Assembly: GCA_018902385.1 (NCBI GenBank)
Contig: JABSSW010000056.1
Coordinates: 222,386 to 286,385 of the forward strand
Reading direction: 5' to 3'
Length of the DNA: 64,000 bases
From: Physcia stellaris
Lineage: Eukaryota > Ascomycota > Lecanoromycetes > Caliciales > Physciaceae
Below, piece after piece: positions 47,507-60,240 of the stretch (its first letter is position 1; each line of letters starts with the position of its first letter). The translations under genes were made by a program, and so were the position numbers. Under the pieces are notes generated by a model. It was not told where the DNA came from. It searched no databases and saw nothing but the letters and a program-made list of their open reading frames with translations.

Positions 47507-48750
47507 GTGCAACGCAAAAATCGTCACAAATTTACTATTGTGATTCATCGTAAACAAGAAAAATTCAATGTAATTTTCATGAATTACAAAAATTCATTTT
47601 TTTATGTGCAACGTCAAACGAACAAATTTTTACGTTCGTACAAAAAATTCGCTAAAATTTACGTGAATGACATTATCGTACATTTCAAAATTTTGCGAAA
47701 ACATTTGAAACATTTACGCACGTTTTTTCAAATGTTTCGTATTAAACGCATTAATTTAGTTGTCACGAAATCGTTTTTAGCGTATTTTTTTGTTATTTTG
47801 TTAAATCAACGAATAAATAGTTTAGACATGTTTATTATTGTCGAAAAGATAATCGTCATTATCTCATTACGTTTTTTTCTCAATTTGCGTGATTTTAAAA
47901 TTTTCATGAAATTTACAAATTGATTACGTTCGTCAATATTTCGTTACGCACAACGCGTACAATCGTTACAAAAACGAAAAATTACGTTTACGAAAAACGT
48001 TATTGTCAATGAGTTTGCACGCAAAAAACAAACAATCAAAATTCAATTGTACAATTTTACGCACGAAAAACGTGTCGTTTTTCGAGATTTACAGATTGCA
48101 TTCGTTTCATCAATTTTTTTGATTCATTTTGATAAAAAACGTCGACTCTACATTGATTTGAATGTTTTCAAACAATTAGATTTTGCAACAATAGTGTATC
48201 ACGTGCTAGATGATTTATTTAGCGATGTCACGTATTCGCGTACAATCATTCAATCAATTATGTTTTTTAATCGATGTTTGAACGACGTCGAAAAAAACTA
48301 TTGATCAACAAAGTTGAAAATAATCGACATTGTGTGAATAATTCGTAAAATCAAACATATAATAAAATCAATTGAAATATTTTCAATTATCATTTACATT
48401 GATTATTTTGTTGTTGTATTCATTAGTCGACAAATCATTTTCATTATTTTCAATAATGATAAATTGAATTTACGATTTGTGCGAGTTTCGCAATATTTAT
48501 TCGATTTTAATTGATTTGTTAGACACAAAGTTGACAAAACGAACGTAATGTCAAATGCTTTATTCAAATTACAAATTGACGTGATTATTACTGACAAAAT
48601 CGACGTATTCGAGTCATTGTACGAACATATTTTGAAATTCACGCAAACAAATTTGATTTTGAAAACATTTTTGTATTTTCATCATGTGATTTTAGTGAAA
48701 ATGTCGAACGATTTCAAAACTCGATTCAAACAAACGTATCAAAATGACGA
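47507..48750 (+). pseudogene. G5 reverse transcriptase and RNase H
   Basis: 47507-47923 has EKFNVIFMNYKNSFFYVQRQ and AKIYVNDIIVHFK (Y-V-D-D changed to Y-V-N-D), then the thumb. 48047-48304 has FDKKRRLYIDLNVFKQLDFATIVYHV, the RNase H start. 48305-48750 continues RNase H in TGA-broken frames (FIVIFNNDK...). Order and spacing match the G1 copy. Confidence 0.85.
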
Positions 48751-48753
48751 ACA

Positions 48754-50245
48754 TTGATTCAAAATATTCGTATTGTACGTTTTGTTGTCGTAATCGCATC
48801 AATTATTTCAGTTATATTTTCGCACGAAATCGTTGTTACGAACGAAACTACATTTATTATCAACGAAATTGTTTTTGTGCACGAAATTGCTTCGACGCAC
48901 GAAATTATTTCTGTAATCACGTTTGTTGTCGTTTCGTTAAAGATTTACGAATTTTTTTATTCTCGTGATGTACGTTTTCGATACAAAAATGACTTATTGT
49001 ATTACATTTTTGATTTCGATTCGAAACGTTTGTGCATATTCGCAATCATGAAAATTGAAATATTTCGACAAATTCACGATTTTATACATCACGACGATTT
49101 CATGCGCACGTACGATAGATTTCGCAATTTTGTTTACGTACATTCAATGATTAAACATTTTAAAATTTACATAATTCATTGTTCAAAATGTCAAATTAAT
49201 CAAATCAAACGTTATTTTGTTTACGACGAATTCACATTCATAATATCATTTGCAATATTTTTTTATATCATAATCATGAATTTCATTGTGAAATTATCGT
49301 TTAATCGTGACATGAACGTATTGTTTACGATTACGTGCAAATTCTCGAAAAAAATTTTATTGATTTCGAATCACGATACATGATTTGCAATTGATTGAAT
49401 TAATGTAATAATTGTAACGTTTATGAAACACGATTGAAATATTTCGCACGTTATTGTATCAAATAAAAATAACAAATTCATGTCAGATTTTTGACAAATT
49501 GTGTTCAATAAATTTAAAACATCTATATTCACGTTCACAATTTATCATTCGCAAACAAATGATCAATCGAAACGAATCAATCAATTCATCGAAATAATTT
49601 TGCGTTTTCACATCATTGCGCATTTCGACGATACATAAATTGACGTGTTATTGTTCATACAAATCGACAACAACAATGTCGTGCACGTTATCATTGAATA
49701 CGTTTCGAACGAATTTGTTTATGAGTTTAAAATCAATGATACATTGAACATGTTAACAGATTTATCATTTGAAAATTATAATCAATTGCGTCAAATCAAG
49801 CGCGAGAACGTCGAAATTGCTATAACATTCGTTAACGTTTTAAGCAAAATTCGTTACGATGCAATACACAAAACGTTAAAATTCAAAGTCGACGACAAAA
49901 TGTATTTACGTTTACATCATGATTATATTATATTCGATTTATTTAATCACAAATTGTCGAAACAACGTGTAAAATTCTTTTTTTGTTATCGAAAAAATCG
50001 ACAATTTCGCTTTTCGATTACAGTTATTCTTTGTCATGAAAATACATTTTGTTGTATCAATTGCACAATTAAAATCAACTACGCGTGACGCGAATTCGTA
50101 TGATAAAATTGTCGATAAAAATTCGTCATCAATTCACGAAAAACAGTCTATTGCATTAATCGAGCAAATTTCGTTGTACGAAATCGAACGTTTGTTGAAT
50201 CGACGTATTATTTTTACAAATCGTATCAATTATTTAATCAAATAA
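48754..50245 (+). pseudogene. G5 integrase and chromodomain
   Basis: 48754-49383 contains IRQIHDFIHHDDF, HCSKCQINQIKR (HHCC second half) and IIIMNFIVKLS (catalytic Asp changed to Asn). From 49381 the same frame continues with stops mostly TGA at Trp positions; the stop at about 49635 is TAA, both Gs having changed. YHSQTNDQSKRINQ marks the core end. 49645-50088 has the C-terminal domain (VDDKMYLRLHHDYII, LSKQRVKFFF). A chromodomain is at about 50170-50290 (YEIERLLNRR, NYLIK then TGA). Confidence 0.85.
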
Positions 50246-50502
50246 AAAAATTACGATTCGAAACACAATGTGTGATATTTTTGCACGTTTTCGATATTTT
50301 CAAAAATCTTGTCGATGTTTACGATTTACAATATTTCATTGAAATTGACGAAACAGACGAAACACGTAAAAAACGCGAAAAACGCGATAAAAATCGTTTT
50401 AAAAATAGATTTCGAAAAATTAAACGCGAATAGATGATTGATATGTAATATAAATTAGATGTATCAATGAAAACATTGAGTTTTTTTTTGTTGTTGTGCA
50501 TC

Positions 50503-50655
50503 TGTTATGACATTAACATATTGACATAGTTAATTAAATGACTAGAAAATGATTGCTCGAGAATTATAATGTTTTGACACATGTATTTAATCAACAATTT
50601 TCTCGATAATTACACAATTCATTTTTTTTACATTACAAATATTTGTATTATAACA
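50503..50655 (+). repeat. G5 3' LTR (153 bp)
   Basis: Starts TGTTATGACATTA, ends TATTATAACA, followed by TTTAA. Preceded by a T-rich stretch rather than a clear polypurine tract. Confidence 0.9.
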
Positions 50656-50660
50656 TTTAA

Positions 50661-52330
50661 ATCGAAATGCGCAATTGTTATTCGATACAAAAATTTTGTA
50701 TTGTTATTCGACATCAATAACATTCATTTAAAAAAACGAAAATAATATTTTTTTTGTTGACAAAAATTCAAAATGATTTTGAAAAATAATGCGATCGATT
50801 GAAAAATCGAAAATTGTTAAAAAAAATTGTATCAACTTTTATAATCGCAAAAGTTTTATTGACGAAAATACGAAAAATTTGAAAATAACGTGAATTTTTT
50901 GTTTTGCAAAAATTGAATTTATTCGATTTTTTTTTTTCAAATTTCATATGAATCAAAAAATTCAACGAATACAAAATTGATGACAATATATTTTATGTTG
51001 ATAACAAAAAATGACAAAAACGAATTCGAAATTTCGAATTGCGACAATGTTACAAAAATCGTTGATTTATCACATGTCGTTAAAAAAATAAATTATTTTT
51101 TTGCAAATATACGCAAAATATATTTATTAATTCACGAAAAATTTTTTGTTGCAATGTCGTTAAACAATGACAACGTTATTAAACAAATTTTGTTCGAACG
51201 CATAAATTAAAACAATGCGAAAACGATGTTTGAATTACGAAAATTATTCAATAAAAATACGTTCGTTTTCGATCATTATATTCAAATTTGAAATTTTTAA
51301 TTTTAATTCGAATGAAAAATTGTTATATTGATATCAAAATCGTCGAAATGAAAATATTCGAAAAAAAAATCGTATTGAAAACAATAATTCAATTAAAAAT
51401 CAAATGTATATGAAATCAAACGTATTTTAAACAAAAATTTACAAATGCGTTTATCAATACGTGCGTGCAATTATATCGATGTTATTTCGTGAATTTTTCA
51501 TAATACATGAAATTGATTTTATTAACGTATTTAAATTTTGTCGTATATTATGTTCATTTGATTTTTAATTGTGTTCGTTATCACGAAAAAAAAATTACAA
51601 TAAACAAATGTTTGAAAAATTAAATCAAAAATTTTTCAATGATTTTAAAAATAAAAATAAAAATAAATTTGTGATTGAAATTAAATCATTTTTGAAATTT
51701 CGTGAAAATTCAAATCACAACGAGTTTAACATGTGATTTATTTAAATATCGATTAATTATTTGTTACAAATTTGATAATGAACGAAAAAATAAAAATTTG
51801 ATATTGTTTTTCGAAATTTTTTTGTTCATTGTTCATTCATTTTCATCAATAATGTCATTTATTTAACATGAATTATTTGATATTCAAAAATTGTTTGCAT
51901 GATTAAACATTGAATGTTTTTTATTTTATTTTTTTTATTACGATTGAAATTAAAATTAATCAACGATATCAATTAAAATGAACGTATTTTTAAAAACAAC
52001 ACGAAAACGAACAAATATGAACGAAATTCAATGCGATATTCAAAATTAATTGTCAATTCAAAAAACGAAAATAAACAAATCATGTTTACATGCGTTTTGA
52101 TAAAAAATTTTGTCGTCGTGACAATTAATGTTTTTAAATGTTTCAAAATTTTATTCGAACATTAAATGTTTGAAATCGATTACAATTTTTTGATATTATG
52201 TTTTATAAATTCAAAATTGATTCGAATATTATGTAAAAAAATCAAAAAACGTTAAAAGTTGATTTCAAACGTTTCAAACGTTTTGATCAAAATCGATTCG
52301 ATTTCGAATCGATAAACAATAAAATATTTT
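50661..52330. other. Saturated AT-rich stretch, nothing recognised
   Basis: No protein motif, LTR or RNA gene. The open frame 50977-51210 is short and unsupported. CC, GG, CT and AG are very rare. Confidence 0.5.
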
Positions 52331-52334
52331 TTTC

Positions 52335-52465
52335 GACGACAATAAAAAATTAATTTATCGTTTTTCAAATTACAAAATTTCAACAGAATTTTTACGTCGA
52401 ATTAAATTTTGATTGAATTACACATCGCAATGATTCGATTTTCGACGAATATTCGTAATTTATTT
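52335..52465 (+). repeat. Fragment of 0.97-kb repeat family
   Basis: About 130 bp match the 5' part of copies a and c (AAAAAATTAATTTATCGTTT ... TTACACATCGCAATGATTCG). The rest of the element is missing. Confidence 0.65.
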
Positions 52466-52639
52466 ATAACGATTTTTTGTCGTGATTATAAATCGAACAA
52501 TTTCGTATCAATCGTTGTTAATCGTGAATTTATCGTAAACGTTGATTTTTCACGTAAATCAATCAAAATTCACATCGTTTGTGAATTTATCGAAATTCGA
52601 ATGTTTGTTCGTGCGTTTTTTTTTCTTTCGAAAATTTGA

Positions 52640-53702
52640 CAAAATTTATAACAATCGAATCGTCATTAACAAATTTTTTTTCGTTATCGTCGATATTGTT
52701 TGAATTTTCATTTGAATCGAAATTAAAAACGCGTTCGAAACGACGAATTTCATTCGATTTTATCAAATCGTTATGTTCGACACGTTTGTCAATAAATTGA
52801 ATTGTGATTCGTTTTTTTTTTTCATTTTTTGACGTTTTAAATTTGTCGCGTATTTTTTCGAAATTGTTGTCGATTTCGAATAAATTTTGTTTTTAAATTT
52901 TGTAAATTTTGACGAATTGATGAATTTTTTTTAAAACGATCAAATATTTGTTTCGATCGAAACGTAAATCGTTAAACACGTTCAAAAAATTGTTGAAATA
53001 TTGTTGAATTCAATATTTCAATTAACAAATGATTTTTATATTAATAAATGTGTGATATCGTCGTTTTGATTCGACACAACGTTTGACGTAAAAAAAATTA
53101 ACGAAATTTGTAACGAATCGTGAATTTTTCGTCGATTTTTTGAAATTTCGTCAACATTTATTTAAAATTTTGTTGCATTTCGTCGATATTCAAATTTTGA
53201 CGTAAAAAATTGAATTGAATTGTATTATGATCATTTCGAATCATTTCGAAAAATAAAAATAAAAAATAAAAAATCGTCGTCGTTTTTGTCGTTTTTTATC
53301 GTCGAAAATTTCGTCGTTTGCGTATAAATTCGATTTGTAATTACACGATTTTCGTCGTTTGTTTCGTCAAAAAAAATTTCGTCGTTTGTTTTTCACGAAA
53401 AATTTGATCGATTTAAAATTTTATTTTTGAACGTTCGCGTATCACGACGAACGATAAAAATTGAAAATATATTGTAATATCATGAATCGTGTTTGTATGA
53501 TTGTATTGATTGATTAATTAAATAAAAACAATAAATTTGCAAAAACAAATAAATACAAAATGTTGAAATTGCAAACAATGTGCGACGTTAAATTTTAAAT
53601 CACGTTAATTTCGACGTAAAATTAAAACATAATTCGTTGTTCGATTACATATTATATTAATTATCTATTTGTCAAACATATTTGTTAAACATGTTCGTAA
53701 CA
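52640..53702 (-). mobile_element. Truncated G2-type element, 5' end on minus strand
   Basis: 53478-53702 is an inverted copy of the G2 LTR. To its left, the reverse complement follows the G2 leader (GATACGCGAACG-type sequence at about 53430-53450, GACGAAACAAACGACGAAA at about 53350). It then becomes a heavily decayed gag region without a usable frame. No pol follows, so the element is truncated. It is more mutated than G2. Confidence 0.7.
53478..53702 (-). repeat. G2-type LTR, inverted third copy (about 225 bp)
   Basis: Starts TATCATGAATCG and ends CATGTTCGTAACA, the reverse complement of the G2 LTR ends. Relative to both G2 LTRs it has extra CpT- and CpA-context changes. Confidence 0.85.
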
Positions 53703-53877
53703 CGTTTCAATTTTTGATTTTTGAAAAACGAATTTTTTGTTCGATTCGAATTTTGAAAACGTAACACGCGTTCAATCGTTGAAAACATTCAATCGCGTAA
53801 TTGATAATTATATACGAATAATATTAATTTAATGATTATTGTAATTATTAAAATGTAAAATGCGCGAAATATGATAT

Positions 53878-53975
53878 CAAAAATGTATAACAAAAAACGA
53901 TATTATAATTAAATTAATAATTGCAAAATTAATTGTTTTGCAAATTTTCAATTATATAATCGTTTTACATGTTGA
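53878..53975. repeat. Direct repeat, partner of about 57110-57205
   Basis: About 95 bp beginning GATATCAAAAATGTATAACA and ending TTCAATTATATAATC recur at 57110. Spacing of 3.2 kb suggests possible LTR remnants, but no TG...CA ends or target duplication are clear. Confidence 0.5.
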
Positions 53976-54157
53976 ATTGTACAAATAATTCGAACAACGT
54001 GTTTCAATTACAAATCATTCGATTTATTGTTTGTTGTGATACAAAAAAATACAAACAATATTTTTTTGATTCGATGTTTCGAAAAACAATGCGATTATAA
54101 TACATATTTCAATTTTGTTGAAATCGAACATATTTTTTGTCGATTTAAATTGACTGT

Positions 54158-54792
54158 CAATATACGAATTTTTCATTTTGATAAATGAATTTTTCGCGTT
54201 CGATAAATGAATTTTTTATCGAAAAGTTTTTTCGAAATCGTTTTCGAAAATCTTTTTCGATTCATATTTTTTGTCGAAATTCGATTTTGTTATACAAAAG
54301 TAATTTTTTTGTTGAAAATATTTCAAAACAATCTATTTATTTGTTTATTTAATTTTTTATCTTTTTATCTTTTTATTTTTTTATTTTTTTATGTTTTTTT
54401 ATCTTTTTGTTTCTTTATTTATTCATTTGTTCAATTATTTTTCTATTTGTTTATTTTGATGAATAAATAAATGAATAAATATGAATAAATAAATAGAAAA
54501 CGTGAAAGATAAATTCATGTTTCGCATTTAATCATGATTTTGTCTTTGCATTTATTTCGAACAATAACATGAATTGTTGAAATGATTGAATGTTTTCAAT
54601 GAAAATGTTCTTTTTGTATGACAAAATCGAACTTTGACAGAAAATGAAAATCGAAAAATTTTCGAATTGAATTTCGCGAAAACGAAAACGATTTCGAAAA
54701 ACGCAAAAACGTTTTCGAAAACGTTTTCGAATAAAAAATTCTTTTATCGAACGCGAAAAATTTATTTATCATAATGAGAAATTCGTATATTG
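54158..54792. mobile_element. Foldback element with long inverted terminal repeats
   Basis: The left end (CAATATACGAATTTTTCATT, 54158 on) is inverted at the right end (..CGTATATTG, to 54792). The complementarity extends about 100 bp or more inward (TTTTTCGCGTTCGATAAA against TTTATCGAACGCGAAAAA). The middle is a T-rich low-complexity stretch (about 54340-54460). No transposase, and no clear target duplication. Likely a miniature inverted-repeat element. Confidence 0.65.
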
Positions 54793-54940
54793 TTAATTTT
54801 TAAATTTTAAATATTTTTCAAATTTTGTTGTTGCAAATTTTAATATTAATTTAAAAAAAATATTGTTTGTTGAAATTACAATTTACAACAATAATAATAT
54901 TAAAATTAAATTTACAAACATTGCGTTAAATTATTCAAAA

Positions 54941-55930
54941 TTATTATGTAAAAATCAAAACGTTTTAAACGCAAATTGCGTAATTAAATTTTATACACAA
55001 ATCATGTTTTTATACAATAAAAAATTAATTTATCGTTTTTCAAATCACAAAATTTCAACAGAATTTTTACGTCGAATTAAATTTTGATTGAATCACACAT
55101 CGCAATGATTCGATTTTCGACAAATATTCGTGATTCATTCATAACGATTTCTTTTGCGTTTTCTTTTTTTTATTACAATTTTAAATTTCGAAATCTCGAT
55201 TATTATTTGACAAAACATTTTCAAAATCACAACGTGAATTGTAATATGAATATATTTTTGTAACATCGTTAACATTTTTTAATCAAAAATTGATTCGTAA
55301 CGATGAACATGACGTTTCAACAAACGATCGATAAATTGTCGTTTTCAATTCAAACGTTGAATTTCAAAACGATGTATCGTCAAAATCACGAAATTTACAC
55401 GCAAATCATTGTTCATTGCGAAATAAAACAATTTGTTCAATTAAATTTCAAACAACAATGCAAAATATTGATTATAATAATCATTATTTTGTTTGAATAT
55501 TCGAAATCAAAACAATCGAAATTGCAACGAAATCAAATCAAACGTCATGAATTGAACAAAACACGAACAATTTTCGAAATTTTCGAAAAAACGAATTCGA
55601 TGAAAAATAAAAACAAAAAAATTTTAAAATATGTTTTGAAATTGCGTGCAACGCAAATAAAAACAACGTTTCGAATTGTTTTGTAATTATGTTGCGAAAA
55701 AAAAATTTTAATTTAACGAAGAAAATGAATTGAAAATACATTTGAAATTGACGTTTTCGAAATATAAATTTTGTAAAAAACGTTAATATAGAATAAAAAC
55801 AAACTGTAATAAAAAAAATGACAAATATAAAAATTGATTGTTGTTGAATTCGAAAATTGTTTTGTTATAAAATGTATTTGCAATAATTGTTATACACAAT
55901 ATAATTGTTATTTTTTTTCAAATTCGAATC
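54941..55930 (+). repeat. 0.97-kb repeat family, copy c, with small open frame
   Basis: Flanked by ATTCAAAA (54933-54940 and 55931-55938), a probable 8-bp target duplication. The open frame 55303-55686 (127 codons) matches copy a: FQQTIDKLSFSIQTLNF, EIKQFVQLNFKQQCKIL, LFEYSKSKQSKLQRNQIKR, TRTIFEIFEKTNS. Because the family survives as an open frame in two diverged copies, it may derive from a real gene. Family unknown. Confidence 0.68.
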
Positions 55931-55938
55931 ATTCAAAA

Positions 55939-56436
55939 CTATAAAACGACAATAAAATTATCGTGCAAATTTCAAAAAATGAATAAATATCAATCGAATT
56001 GAAATTTGACGTCAAAATTGAAACGACAAAAATATATTCGTTAATTTTCGCAAACGAAAAAATTTGTGAAAGAAAATTCAAATTAAATTACATGCACAAA
56101 AACGTATAAAATATATTATTCAATTTACGTCGCACGATTATTTAATATTCGCAATTTAACGAATCGTGTTTGAATCAAATGATTCAAAACGAAAAAAATT
56201 CGTCGTTGTGAACATACGTGATTTAAACAAAATCATTTTTATCGATTTATATTTTATGTTATTTCAATTCGACATTATTTCAATCGTAATTGAATGCAAA
56301 TTCATATTTATTTTTGACGCAACGAATTTTTTTTATTAATAATTATTAAAATTCGTAAATCGATATAAATTTATCGTCGTTTTTTACAAAAAACAAAAAC
56401 AATTTAACGTTACGATAATAAAATTCAAAAATTTAT
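55939..56436. other. AT-rich stretch, no recognised gene
   Basis: Nothing recognisable. It probably contains eroded pol sequence upstream of the RT fragment, but I see no motif. Confidence 0.4.
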
Positions 56437-57130
56437 TTTCGTATGTACAACAACGAATCGATTCGATTTTTCGAAATTTTTACGAATTTATTCGTGTTTA
56501 CGTAAATGACATTGTTTTTTTTTTCAATATTTTTGAAAAATATATAATTTATTTACATTCGATGTTCGAACGATTGAATATTTATGAAATTAATTTATCG
56601 TCGAAATTTCTTTTTCGATTATTTTACGATCGCTTTTTTTAATTAAAAAATTGACGTTTTTGATTTCATTATCACAATCGATAAATTAAAAACAATAATC
56701 AAATTGAATTTTTCACATATTTTAAAAAATTTGAAAAGTAATTAATTTTTACAAAATAATTACGAAATTTCGTCGCGTTTTATGTTTAAAAAACAAACGC
56801 ATTACAAAGTCGTAAAATTTTATTTTTACGACAATCATCGTTTGACAAAAAAATCATTCGCAAAATTTATTCGCAAAAAATTGTAATAAACAATTTTTCA
56901 ATTGAAAAATTAAATTTATATCGATTATTGCAAAAAAATTTTAACAAAATTTTATTTTTAATACATTTTAATTTCGATCGACAATCGTACGTTGACATTA
57001 ACGCATTTAAACGACACGAATTTAACGCGATCGTCGAAAAATTGTTTTATTGTTTATCGATTCGAAATCGAATTAATTTTGATCAAAACGTTTGCAAAAT
57101 TCAAAAATGTGACATCAAAAATGTATAACA
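56437..57130 (+). pseudogene. Reverse transcriptase / RNase H fragment of a third Gypsy lineage
   Basis: In one frame about 56440-56640 reads YVQQRIDSIFRNFYEFIRVY then VNDIVFFFNIFEKYI, the RT palm with Y-V-D-D changed to Y-V-N-D. After a broken thumb, 56928-57060 has FNFDRQSYVDINAFKRHEFN, the RNase H start. Sequence differs from G1, G2 and G5. No LTR confirmed. Confidence 0.75.
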
Positions 57131-57205
57131 AAAACGATTGTACAATTAAATTAATAATTGCAAAATTAATTAATTTACAAATTTTCAATTATATAATCAA
57201 TTAAT
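57110..57205. repeat. Direct repeat, partner of about 53878-53975
   Basis: Begins GACATCAAAAATGTATAACA and ends TTTTCAATTATATAATC. See the partner entry; LTR identity not established. Confidence 0.5.
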
Positions 57206-57629
57206 TTGTTCAATCGTACACACATTTCGAAACATATTCGAAAATATAACTTTGTTGAATTCAATCGAAAATTTGATATTGACGTGATTAAATTGATCGT
57301 TTTCATGATTTATTCGTTTCGATAATCGAATTGTTTAATATAATTTTATCGAAATTCGATTCGCAATGTTTTATTGATTTAAATTTCAAATGTTTTACAT
57401 GTTTTTTTAACATGAATTTTTTTTTTTTGAAATAATTAAATTTTTTTCGTATGTTTTGCAACAAAAATCGTTTTTTTTTTATTTAAAAAATCGTTATAAT
57501 CGCGATTTTCGCATCGAAAATTCTAAAATTTGAAAAAATATTGTAATCGTAATTTTCGCATTCGAAATCATTTTTTTTTCGATTTATAATCAATTTGCAT
57601 TAAAAATTTGAAAATCATTTTCGTAAATG
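57206..57629. other. AT-rich stretch, nothing recognised
   Basis: Long A and T runs, no motif or open frame. Confidence 0.45.
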
Positions 57630-57841
57630 ATTCGTCAAACGAAACAAATTCGTTCAATTTACAAATTTTCTGTTATATAAATAATTTTTTTTCATAATTA
57701 ATACTAAATTTATTTTATTTTCTATTATTTATTTCGTTTCAATTCGTGACACAATATTAATTATTTTTTTAATTGACAACGACGATTATTCAAAAATTGT
57801 AATCACTCGTCGATAGTTTGCGAAAAATTTTCGACGTTATT

Positions 57842-58170
57842 TTCGACATTTTTGAAACAACATTGTTTTCGTATTTGCGCGTGCGAAATGTCGAAAACAA
57901 TGTAACGATCAATACGTGTATGTTACATTCGACGTTTTTGAAACAACATTGTTTTCGTATTTGCGCGTACGAAACGTCGAATAACAACGAAAAAATCGTG
58001 TGTTACAATTCAACATTTTTGAAACAATATTGTTTTCGTTTTTGCGCGCGCGAAATGTTGATGTTTTTAACGAATTAAACGTTAAATAACAACGAAAAAA
58101 TTGTGTGTTACAATTCAACATTTTTGAAATAATATTGTTTTCGTATTTGCGCGTACGAGATGTTTACGTG
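57842..58170 (+). repeat. Four-copy tandem repeat, 81-105 bp spacing
   Basis: The unit TTCGACATTTTTGAAACAAC followed by ATTGTTTTCGTATTTGCGCG starts at 57842, 57928, 58009 and 58114. Spacers vary in length and share TGTTACAATTCAACA and AACAACGAAAAAAT. Confidence 0.8.
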
Positions 58171-58229
58171 AATTTAAAAAAAAATGTTTATTTTTTCAAT
58201 GATAATACATTTTATCAAAAATCAAAACG

Positions 58230-60240
58230 TTGATTCGAATCAATTCAAATTATATCGAAATTTTATTTAATTTTTTCGTTTCGAATTCGATTATTTCTCA
58301 AAAAAATTTGAATTCAAACAGTCTCGAAATGATTGACGAAATTACTCGTCGAAATCGCGAACGTTTTCAAAACATTTTTCGTCGCGAAAACATTTCGCAA
58401 TTCAAATTTCTAAAACGCAACGATAATATATTTATGTTTATAACGTTTTTCAATTTTTTTGCAATTGTCGACAATAAATTCGCGAATTTAAATTCTTTTT
58501 TTCAATCAAAACAATCGAAATTTCAAAATCAATTTGTTGTTGACGACAATAATATTATATTTCAATCGTATGTTGATACGCAATCGTTGAAAAATTATAT
58601 CAATGATTTTGACGTAAAAAAAATTTAAAAATAATATTTAAAGTTTTGACAACGAGCGCAAAATTCGACGAACACGTTTTACAACATTTAATGACGAAAT
58701 TCAGCAATTTACATTTTTTCAATTCAAAATTGTTAAAAAATTCAAACATCGAAATGTTGAACGACGATTCACGTTAAATTGTCAAAATGAAAAAATGAAA
58801 AACGTTGAATCGACAATTATTTTAAAAATAATCAATTAAATTACAGATTTTTTCGTCACGTTACGTTTAAAAACGATTCAAAATTTCATTAAAAACGTCG
58901 CAAAACGTTTCGAAAACTGATAAAAAAATTTTTACGAATTCGATACAACAATTGTTATTATGAGCGAACGTTTTGTCGAACATAAAATTATTATCGATCA
59001 ATTTCAAATTTCACACATCGTTCAAATAAACAAAATGAAAAACGTTGAATTTCAATACAATTTCGTACAAAAACAATTAATGAACGCACAAATTCGATTA
59101 ATTTTTATTGAAAAAGAATTTCGTTTAAAAATCAACAAACAAAAACAAAAAATTTTTAAATTACGTCAATTTAAAAATGAATATCGACAAAAAAACGACA
59201 AATATGTCGAAAAAATTCGCAATTTTCGCGTCGATAAAAATGTTTTTAAAAAAAATACGAAATTTAAAAATTAAACAAAATGATTTTATTGCATTTTCAA
59301 AATTTCGAATTTAATAATAATATACGTTATCGTGAACGTTTTCAAAATTCGTTTTTTATAATTAATCGACATCAAAATTTTGAAAAAATAAAATTTTCAA
59401 AAATCAATCGTTCATTCGAATTTTTTGTTAAACATTTTTCGCGCGATAATAATATCGAACAATGTTTAAAAATTAAAATTTTCGCGAAATTTTTAAATTC
59501 GAAAATCAATGATTATAGAATTTTTTTTCACGAAAAAACAAAAAATATTAAAAATTATTACGACGATCACGTTGAGTGAAAATTTTGAAAAAATAAAATA
59601 TTAATTAAATTTTGAATTAACGCACGTCAATATTCGATCGAACAACACAAAATCAATTATGTTCGCAAACATTTCAAAAACGTAACATATAACGTTGTCG
59701 TTTATTGTATTCAAATTAATAAAATTTATTTTTATGTTTTTTCGATGAAATGTAAAACGAAAGATTTTGAACAAATTTTCGAAAAAAAAAAACGAAATAT
59801 TCAAAAAAACGAACGAATTGTTTAATATTAATTTTTTTCAAAATTTCAAAAACAAAAACGAAATATTTAACGAATTCATGATTCGTTTCAATTTTTTGAT
59901 TGTTTTTCTGAAAATAAACGATAACATTAAAATCAATAAATTCAAAAAAAAATCACGTCGACAATGCGTTATCGAATGAAATATTTCAAAAATGTCAAAA
60001 TTTGACACGAATTCGTAAAACATTGTCGAAACGTTTATTAAAATATCGAAAAAATAAATCAATACAAAATCGACAAAACATTTACTTTTTTCTTTAAAAT
60101 TATTCGAATCAATCGTTTCAATTGCATTAAAAATTCTAAATTCGATCAACAAAACAATATTGATTTTCGTCGTTTTAAAAATCGTAATAATGATCGAATG
60201 ATTCGTTTGTTTACGCACATCGTAAAACGTTTTCGCAAAA
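58230..60240 (+). pseudogene. N-like Gag remnant
   Basis: Pieces: 58230-58628 (MIDEITRRNRERFQNIFRRE and an Asn/Gln-rich tail), 58960-59274 (coiled coil: MKNVEFQYNFVQKQLMNAQI, EKEFRLKINKQKQKIFKLRQ), 59280-59579 (FSKINRSFEFFVKHFSRDNN), then about 59635-59935 with IEQHKINYVRKHFKN, as in N at 33538, and FNEFMIRFNFLIVFLKINDN, the capsid FDEFY...F-like segment. Frames shift between pieces. 59838-60218 minus is a shadow. Confidence 0.6.

Larger units (their letters stand above)
42882..50655 (+). mobile_element. G5: Ty3/Gypsy chromovirus, full length
   Basis: This 7774-bp element has 153-bp LTRs (42882-43034, 50503-50655) and a perfect TTTAA target duplication (42877-42881, 50656-50660). The coding order on the plus strand is gag, C2HC finger, protease, RT, RNase H, integrase, chromodomain, as in G1. 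LTRs and proteins are related to G1 but distinct. All frames are broken, mostly by TGA. It is not interrupted by other elements. Confidence 0.92.

Noticed and set aside
53878-57205. LTR retrotransposon bounded by the direct repeats at 53.88 and 57.11 kb
   Set aside because: Repeat ends lack TG...CA and matching target duplications, and the interval contains separate elements (foldback, 0.97-kb copy, RT fragment) without a coherent order.
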